DNA of 64,000 nucleotides from a virus, in the IMG/VR virus record IMGVR_UViG_3300035659_000004, positions 1 through 64,000 of that record; one strand, given 5' to 3'. The notes beneath the pieces are model-generated. The model was given only the letters and a program-made list of their open reading frames with translations, was not told the DNA's origin and ran no database searches. The number at the start of each line of letters is the position of its first letter. Positions within the stretch are counted from its first letter, which is position 1. The position numbers were made by a program, and so were the translations under genes. This document shows positions 59,064 to 64,000 of the stretch, piece by piece.

Positions 59064-59984
59064 ATGGCATACAACGTTGAAACCTCTACTCATTCCGCGC
59101 AGTTCCTGAACAAGTCCTTCATCTCCAAGATTGAAGGTGGCCAGACCAAGGAAGCGGTCGAGGCCAGCTCGCTGTTCATCCGCGAGCGTCTTCGTCAGGC
59201 TGCTGCTGTTCGTGAAGTGATCATCCCCCAAGGTGTGACCGAAGAGGACATCGACCGGGACGAGAGCACCGATCAGCCGAAGATCATCATCGACAAGGAG
59301 CCGGATTCGTCGGCTACCTTCGTGCAATTCCAGGGAACTGGTCGACGCACGTGGTTCAAGGGTCCTCGTTACTCGGTTCGCTTCGGCAAGGTCGAGTCGC
59401 AGAGATTCACCAAATCGAAGGCTGAGCTCATGACCTACCGTTCTGACATTCGCAAGATTTTGTCAGACAATTCGGTCATGGACATGGCGGACGAAGAGGA
59501 TCGTAAATTCTACGAGCTCGTCGCTGCCATCATTGCTGCGAACCCGTCGGTACAGCGTACCTCGGGTCCGTTCCAGAGCGGCACCTTCAAGACTGCCTGC
59601 CAGGCGATGCTGACCGGAACTCGCAAACGTCCCATCGGCAAGCTACTCTTGAGCAAAGAGCGCTACATGGACGCACTCGACCTGCCGGCGACCTCTGTCG
59701 GTGACGAGATCGCGAAGCGCCATTTCGATGAGGGTATCGAAGCTTCTCAGAAGCTTTGGGGACTCCCGGTCGTGACCCACGTCAAGTCGGATATCTATCC
59801 GACCGACAAGGGTTGGATCTTCTCCCCAACCTCGCCGAACAATTTCCTCGGCAACTTTTTCACTCTGCAAGATGCAACTCTGTTCATCAAGCAGGAAGCT
59901 GACATCATCTCCTTCTGGACGTACGAATACATCGGAATCGGTTTGGCCAATTCTTTGTCCATGCAGGAAATCGTTTTTAGTTGA
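59064..59984 (+). CDS. Candidate major capsid protein (HK97-fold)
   Basis: A 306-residue protein with a strong GGGAGG before the ATG, consistent with high expression. It follows the decoration-like gene and has a layout typical of HK97-fold capsids: a helical N-arm, a central spine-like helix (EEDRKFYELVAAIIAANPSV), an A-domain with KLLLSKERYMDAL, then WGLPVVTHVKSD and a C-terminal strand set (FTLQDATLFIKQEADIISFW). No prohead cleavage site is obvious. The fold is inferred; no search was possible. Confidence 0.65.
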   Translation: MAYNVETSTHSAQFLNKSFISKIEGGQTKEAVEASSLFIRERLRQAAAVREVIIPQGVTEEDIDRDESTDQPKIIIDKEPDSSATFVQFQGTGRRTWFKGPRYSVRFGKVESQRFTKSKAELMTYRSDIRKILSDNSVMDMADEEDRKFYELVAAIIAANPSVQRTSGPFQSGTFKTACQAMLTGTRKRPIGKLLLSKERYMDALDLPATSVGDEIAKRHFDEGIEASQKLWGLPVVTHVKSDIYPTDKGWIFSPTSPNNFLGNFFTLQDATLFIKQEADIISFWTYEYIGIGLANSLSMQEIVFS

Positions 59985-60005
59985 TGAGAAAGTAGGCTAC
60001 TCGCC

Positions 60006-60539
60006 ATGAAACTCTGCAAGGTTAAAAACGTCACTGATAGTCGATTGATCATCCTTGCCGTTCGCGACAGAGATGGTCAGCCAATTTCTTTTGAACCAGG
60101 TGAATGCAAACAGATGATGTCTGCCACGGTCGACCATCCCGCCGTGTCCGTGCATATCGGTCGGGGACTGCAGCTCGTGGAAGGGCAAGAACTCGTTGAG
60201 GAAGTGCCGAAGACAAAGGTGCTGGAAGTTGCTATTTCACCAGCCCCGCCGCCTGCACCAAAGGTAGAAGCACCGGCCGTCGAGCCGGTCGTGGAAACCT
60301 TGGTGATTCAGGAAGCACCGGCTACACCTGTGGACTCATATGCTAATGCACCTGGCATAACGGAAGAAAACATTTCGACGATTCAGGAAGCGTATCCAAC
60401 CCTCGCAGATTTGGCAAATGCCAATAAAGACGCTCTCATGAAATTAGGTTTCAGTAAATATGGCGCGCGAAAACTAACCGCGTGGGCAGCCGCGAAGTTT
60501 GAAAACGCTGTAGCTATTGAAGTCGAAGACGACGAGTAG
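60006..60539 (+). CDS. Unknown protein with Pro/Ala linker and helix-hairpin-helix-like C-terminus
   Basis: A 177-residue protein. The N-terminal 65 residues are a small beta domain. The middle is a Pro/Ala/Val linker (PAPPPAPKVEAPAVEPV). The C-terminus, ITEENISTIQEAYPTLADL then LGFSKYGARKLTAWA, has the shape of a helix-hairpin-helix or SAM-like fold. It follows the capsid gene and may be a head-completion or vertex protein. Confidence 0.5.
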   Translation: MKLCKVKNVTDSRLIILAVRDRDGQPISFEPGECKQMMSATVDHPAVSVHIGRGLQLVEGQELVEEVPKTKVLEVAISPAPPPAPKVEAPAVEPVVETLVIQEAPATPVDSYANAPGITEENISTIQEAYPTLADLANANKDALMKLGFSKYGARKLTAWAAAKFENAVAIEVEDDE

Positions 60540-60603
60540 CTTTTCTTCTATCTCTATCCCCTTCCCTCAATTCTCTCTTCTCCCTTAGAACCCAGTTCTA
60601 TCC

Positions 60604-60609
60604 TACAAT
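60604..60609 (+). promoter_or_regulatory. Possible -10 element (TACAAT) giving a leaderless mRNA
   Basis: TACAAT ends 6 bases before the ATG at 60616, so a start site at the usual distance would fall on the ATG itself. The 76-base gap upstream is pyrimidine-rich and has no Shine-Dalgarno. No convincing -35 is present. Confidence 0.3.
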
Positions 60610-60615
60610 TCAAGC

Positions 60616-60984
60616 ATGACTGTCGTCGTCAATCATAACTATCCGCAGGCGCACGCCTTGCAGGTCCTTCAAGCAGACGGAACGCCTATTGAAGGCGCCC
60701 ATATCATTATATATAACGCAAATACGTACCATGGTCCGTCTATGTCAGGATGGGTGACGCAGCAAAACGTTCTTTTTGAAAAGCCTTTTGATAGCACAAT
60801 GATTCTTTGTGGAGATCCCGAGGCTTTCACAGTCGTCATCCAAACCGGTTGGGTCGGGGATGTTTATACCGATGAAAATGGGGAATGGACCTCCGATATT
60901 CTTTTACCGGAGGCCCAGACTTGGCTTCTTTATATCGATTTTTCGCCTAACTATACGCCCCGTATCGTTGAGGTGACAACGTGA
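60616..60984 (+). CDS. Unknown beta-rich structural protein
   Basis: A 122-residue protein with no Shine-Dalgarno. The strand pattern LQVLQADGTPIEGAHIIIY followed by VYTDENGEWTSDILLPEAQT resembles an Ig-like/carboxypeptidase-regulatory-type beta sandwich, often found in phage surface proteins. It is coupled to the next gene by GTGA. A decoration or head-fibre role is possible. Confidence 0.5.
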   Translation: MTVVVNHNYPQAHALQVLQADGTPIEGAHIIIYNANTYHGPSMSGWVTQQNVLFEKPFDSTMILCGDPEAFTVVIQTGWVGDVYTDENGEWTSDILLPEAQTWLLYIDFSPNYTPRIVEVTT

Positions 60985-61715
60985 CAGAAGACAAAACAAC
61001 TAGGAAAACAATTCCGCCAGTTCCTCCATCAAAGGACGCGAGGAAATTTGCACGATCTAGTTTGTCATGGGGTGAGATGAATGACGGCGGAAAATTCGCC
61101 ACTCCGCAGGAATTAAAGATGGCACGGCTACCTGCGGTGCAACGCGCACAATCGGGGGAAAGAACTGGGGAAGAAGTATCGAGTGTCTTTATGCCAGTGG
61201 AAGACCTTTACTGGATTAAAGATTCACTTCACAACTTGCGTAAAGACAAAGCGGATAGAACTTTCCTAATGGCGTCTATCCAAACGTATGAAGAAAAATT
61301 GGAGATAATAAATATACGATTAGACGAAATCAGTCACTGCAAAAAAGAAACTGATTTTTTGGAATTAAAAGAAGCTGTGAATAGTTGGCGTACTTTTTTT
61401 CGTAATATCGTAGCTGTCGGGTCTATCGGAGTTTTAGTCGTTATAGGTGGATGGTTGTGGCAGTATTATACTATCGTTAGCCAGGTAACTAAAACGAGCG
61501 AAATTATAATACAAGTTTCGCAGAGTACGGAGACTCTTAGAAGTAATTATGAAAAGTATAGGCAGGAACATTTTGCGGAGAGTGTTAAGGCTTTAGCTGA
61601 AAATGATGCTAAATTTGTGCGATTAGAGTACAAATTACTTTCAGCTATATCGCAGTTGTCACAAGGTGTTACACTAATAGAACCTGAAAAACCAAAGGCT
61701 CCATTAAAGAAATAG
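60981..61715 (+). CDS. Membrane protein with coiled coil
   Basis: A 244-residue protein starting at GTG, overlapping the preceding TGA. It has an N-terminal charged region, a coiled-coil-prone stretch near residues 80-130, one clear transmembrane helix (VGSIGVLVVIGGWLWQYY, about 145-162) and a second coiled-coil stretch after it. The composition is more AT-rich and Lys/Ile-rich than that of the capsid genes. It may be an anchored spanin-, holin- or superinfection-exclusion-type protein; none of these is established. Confidence 0.55.
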   Translation: MTEDKTTRKTIPPVPPSKDARKFARSSLSWGEMNDGGKFATPQELKMARLPAVQRAQSGERTGEEVSSVFMPVEDLYWIKDSLHNLRKDKADRTFLMASIQTYEEKLEIINIRLDEISHCKKETDFLELKEAVNSWRTFFRNIVAVGSIGVLVVIGGWLWQYYTIVSQVTKTSEIIIQVSQSTETLRSNYEKYRQEHFAESVKALAENDAKFVRLEYKLLSAISQLSQGVTLIEPEKPKAPLKK

Positions 61716-61724
61716 GAGAAAATA

Positions 61725-62198
61725 ATGAGCAACTATACTTACCCAATCATCCCCGGTAAAACCGTGATAGGGATACGTCAAACTATTGTGGGAAGTGCCT
61801 TTACGGGAGTAGCTCCTACTTTTCCACTCGTCCCGGGTCCGGGTTCAGGTACGGCATCTGCGGCTAAGTTCGTAGGGGGCATGTACACCTACGGAGACCC
61901 GGAAGACCTTTCGGTTGTGACGCTGGATGCGGGCGGCTTGTTCGATTTGTCGAACAATTATTGCCTGTCGTTGAGGTGTATTCGTGCTTTTTGCGGAACT
62001 GGAAAAATTTATAACCTTTATATTCAAGACCGGGATGGATCGAATATTACCACTGTTTTAACTTCAGCTGATGCGGATAAAACGAATAGGGAATTTGCAG
62101 GAACGAGTCTCATCGTTCTTCCCAGCCAAACAGTGAAAATTACAACCAACGCCGCAGGGACCGTTGATTTGTATTTTTGTCGCTACGAGTATCCCTGA
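61725..62198 (+). CDS. Beta-rich protein, tandem paralogue 1
   Basis: A 157-residue protein with AGGAG before the ATG, beginning SNYTYPIIPGKTVIGIRQT. It is clearly homologous to the next gene along its whole length, including the YGDPEDLSVVTLDAGGLFD, CLSLRCIRAFCG and LPSQTVKITTNAAGTVD segments. The four Cys are partly conserved. The fold looks like a small beta barrel, and a head-fibre or decoration role is plausible. Confidence 0.6.
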   Translation: MSNYTYPIIPGKTVIGIRQTIVGSAFTGVAPTFPLVPGPGSGTASAAKFVGGMYTYGDPEDLSVVTLDAGGLFDLSNNYCLSLRCIRAFCGTGKIYNLYIQDRDGSNITTVLTSADADKTNREFAGTSLIVLPSQTVKITTNAAGTVDLYFCRYEYP

Positions 62199-62215
62199 GA
62201 GGAATAGGTGAAAGC

Positions 62216-62671
62216 GTGAGCAACTATACTTATCAAGTCGTCGTAGGTAAAACAGTTGTAGCCGTGCGTCAAACTACGAGTGTTGCTATGATAGGGGCCG
62301 CTCCTACTATCGCTGTTGTAGGAGCAGCCTACCCTGCTAAGTATGCCAATGGTTTGTACACCTATTGTGATCCGGCAAACCACTCTACCGTGACTTTGAA
62401 TGCGGGAGGCTTATTCGATTTTTCGGATAATGCCTGTCTGTCGTTACGTTGCGTTCGTGCATTTTGTGGCGGAGGCCAGACTTACAGTGTCTTCGTCCAA
62501 GACCGCGGCGGAGCAAATGTTGCAACTATTCTGGCAGGTGAAGGTGCAAACGCCACGAGCCATGAATTTGATGGAACGGGCATCATCGTTCTTCCCGGAC
62601 AGAACGTGAAGATAACGACCACTGCAGCGGGAATCATCGATGCGTATTTTACACGCTACGAGTTTCCCTGA
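62216..62671 (+). CDS. Beta-rich protein, tandem paralogue 2
   Basis: A 151-residue protein. The frame opens at 62177, inside the preceding gene, but the GTG at 62216 aligns exactly with the start of paralogue 1 (SNYTYQVVVGKTVVAVRQT) and has AGGTG upstream, so it is preferred. Conserved segments include CLSLRCVRAFCGGGQTY and LPGQNVKITTTAAGIID. The pair arose by duplication and has diverged well beyond synonymous change. Confidence 0.62.
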   Translation: MSNYTYQVVVGKTVVAVRQTTSVAMIGAAPTIAVVGAAYPAKYANGLYTYCDPANHSTVTLNAGGLFDFSDNACLSLRCVRAFCGGGQTYSVFVQDRGGANVATILAGEGANATSHEFDGTGIIVLPGQNVKITTTAAGIIDAYFTRYEFP

Positions 62672-62687
62672 GCAAAAGAGGTGAGCG

Positions 62688-63155
62688 ATGCCAGTTGTTC
62701 TTCCTTCGACCGGTGACCCATTAACCACGGATGACGTTCGTTGGTTCTTGCGTGATACCCCTGAGCACAACATCATCCTCCCGGATAATGTTGAGTTCAG
62801 CACGGAAGATATTAACCGCGCGATCCGTTTCACCGTGGCCAAGTACAACGTGCTGCCTCCTCTGACCACGTACACGTACGACATGATCAATGAGTACGTT
62901 CTCCTGTGTGGGGTCTGTGCCATCCTTCTTCGGTCCGAGGGTCTTCGACAGAATCGAAATGAAGTGCGAGCACAGGACGGAAATATCGCTCCCGTAAATC
63001 TGGATGAAAAGCAGGCTCAGTACGCGGCCTGGGCGGACCGTCTACAGCAGGAGTTCGATCTCCATTGTCGCCTCTCGAAGACAGAGGCCAACATGGAAGC
63101 GTGCTATGATGGCCAGGCTTCCGGGTACCGCTACCTCGGGCGCTGGACAACCTGA
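62688..63155 (+). CDS. Candidate head-tail connector protein
   Basis: A 155-residue helical protein with AGAGGTG before the ATG. The segment LTTDDVRWFLRDTPEHN and the short helices after it (EDINRAIRFTVAKYN, LLCGVCAILLRSEGL) match the size and helix pattern of phage connector or adaptor proteins (gp6/gp15-like). Its position between head genes and the next large gene agrees. The role is inferred. Confidence 0.5.
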   Translation: MPVVLPSTGDPLTTDDVRWFLRDTPEHNIILPDNVEFSTEDINRAIRFTVAKYNVLPPLTTYTYDMINEYVLLCGVCAILLRSEGLRQNRNEVRAQDGNIAPVNLDEKQAQYAAWADRLQQEFDLHCRLSKTEANMEACYDGQASGYRYLGRWTT

Positions 63156-63158
63156 CCC

Positions 63159-64000
63159 ATGCCACTCTACCCTTCTTCTGTCATCCATTCCGTCAGTAAT
63201 CCGCCTCTTCGAACCGATGCGTACATCGAAATTACGCGGATGTTTCCGATATTTCCTAGACGAGTTTTCGTCCAGTGGGTTCTTCGAAATCCGGTTATAG
63301 GAGAGGCATACCAGTTCACGGTGGAGAGATCCGGTAGTGCCGCGGGTCCTTGGGAGATGCTGACCACCAACCCGACGAATGAGTTCTATTATGCGGACAC
63401 GAATTTTCCAGCGAACCCCCTCGAGGGCGAGCCTGACCTCATGTCCATATCCCGCGTCGTCTATTACCGGGTGACGGCTATACCCCATGGGGCCAATGAC
63501 ACCCTCACGATTATAAAAAAAGTAGAGCCTTGGCTCGACCGCCGACGTGAGGGCATCCATCGGAAGCTCGTGCGAGACGCGATGATATCCCTGCAGCGTG
63601 TTGTCGGGACGGAGATGGCCGCGCTGAAGAAGAAGCGGTGGGGTCACCGCTGTTCTCTCTGCCTGAGCAAGTCGGGGATGTCGGTCGACCCCTATTGTCC
63701 CGAATGCTATGGCACGGGCATTACAGACGGATTCTGGGCTCCTGTTTACGGGTGGGCTCAACTTTTCACGGCGCCTATTTCCGTCCAGTCCGCTCTTCAG
63801 GGCGAGACGGAGATGCGTCAGACCCGGGTGCTGATGGCGAACGTCCCGCAGATGAATGAAGAAGACTTTCTCGTTTTTCTACGGAGCAACCGACGTTTTC
63901 GGGTCTTGGAAGTGACCCCCACGCAGATACACAACGTTGATGTTCATCAGGAGCTTATTGTTTCTGAGCTGAGTCCGGATAGCACAGAGTACAATATAGG
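63159..64000 (+). CDS. Unknown structural protein with zinc ribbon (3' end outside window)
   Basis: A frame open from the ATG at 63159 through the window end, at least 280 residues. The first 120 residues are a beta-rich domain with VFVQWVLRNPVIGEAYQFTV and VVYYRVTAIPHGAND, like a fibronectin-type or Ig-like unit. Near residues 165-190 it has CSLCLSK then CPECYGTG, a zinc ribbon, followed by the GFWAPVYGWAQLFTAP segment. It starts 3 bases after the connector-like gene. Probably a head-tail neck or tail protein. Confidence 0.6.
   Translation, partial: MPLYPSSVIHSVSNPPLRTDAYIEITRMFPIFPRRVFVQWVLRNPVIGEAYQFTVERSGSAAGPWEMLTTNPTNEFYYADTNFPANPLEGEPDLMSISRVVYYRVTAIPHGANDTLTIIKKVEPWLDRRREGIHRKLVRDAMISLQRVVGTEMAALKKKRWGHRCSLCLSKSGMSVDPYCPECYGTGITDGFWAPVYGWAQLFTAPISVQSALQGETEMRQTRVLMANVPQMNEEDFLVFLRSNRRFRVLEVTPTQIHNVDVHQELIVSELSPDSTEYNI

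Noticed and set aside
1-64000. tRNA genes or integrase/attachment sites
   Set aside because: No cloverleaf-like region was noticed in the few gaps, and no integrase or excisionase motif was seen. A tRNA scan was not possible here.

Overview
The window is a stretch of a large double-stranded DNA tailed bacteriophage (Caudoviricetes-like) genome. It holds a large terminase subunit, a portal-like protein, a candidate head protease, a candidate HK97-type major capsid protein, baseplate and tail-fibre-like proteins, an endolysin and a phage-type replication set, and no bacterial housekeeping genes. Coding density is very high: genes abut or overlap by a few bases, no gap exceeds about 160 bases, and there is no stretch over 300 bases without a gene. 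I recognise no tRNA or rRNA gene, CRISPR array or insertion sequence. The host cannot be named from the sequence. The encoded transcription enzymes suggest a phage that partly replaces host transcription. Both window ends cut through genes.

Layout. 1-8232 (+): baseplate and tail genes, starting inside a gp6/baseplate-J-like gene. 8290-9496 (-): RuvC-like resolvase and two small genes. 9533-11612 (+): three unassigned, probably structural genes. 11604-16208 (-): a four-gene overlapping operon made of a vWA/HExxH metallopeptidase-like protein, a Cys-rich protein, a reverse transcriptase with a zinc-knuckle insertion, and a Cys-rich partner. 16272-18049 (+): two unknown genes. 18051-19352 (-): a MoxR-type AAA+ ATPase, the usual partner of vWA proteins. 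19375-21000 (+): terminase. 21011-29584 (-): replication genes (UDG-like/PolA fusion, primase-ATPase, RecB/Cas4-like nuclease, possible ssDNA-binding protein). 29691-30638 (+): a sigma-70-family factor with two zinc ribbons. 30635-36938 (-): ParB-like protein, small zinc proteins, endolysin, second RecB/Cas4-like nuclease, SNF2 helicase. 36999-64000 (+): portal, RNA polymerase and head genes, interrupted on the minus strand only by a possible 19-codon gene at 39310-39369.

The most unusual parts are three. First, a multisubunit RNA polymerase is encoded as a beta/beta'-N fusion carrying an intein between the two catalytic lysines, plus a separate beta'-C gene. Between them lies a protein that joins an archaeo-eukaryotic primase domain to a LigD-type 3'-phosphoesterase with the whole catalytic residue set. 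Second, the reverse transcriptase operon is coupled to vWA and MoxR genes and fits neither a DGR nor a classical retron. Third, the sigma factor carries eight cysteines between regions 1.2 and 2.

The RNA polymerase genes sit between portal and capsid genes, and the C-terminus of the primase-phosphoesterase carries a short helix-like motif also seen at the N-termini of neighbouring head-region proteins. This raises the possibility that these enzymes are packaged in the virion. That is inference only.
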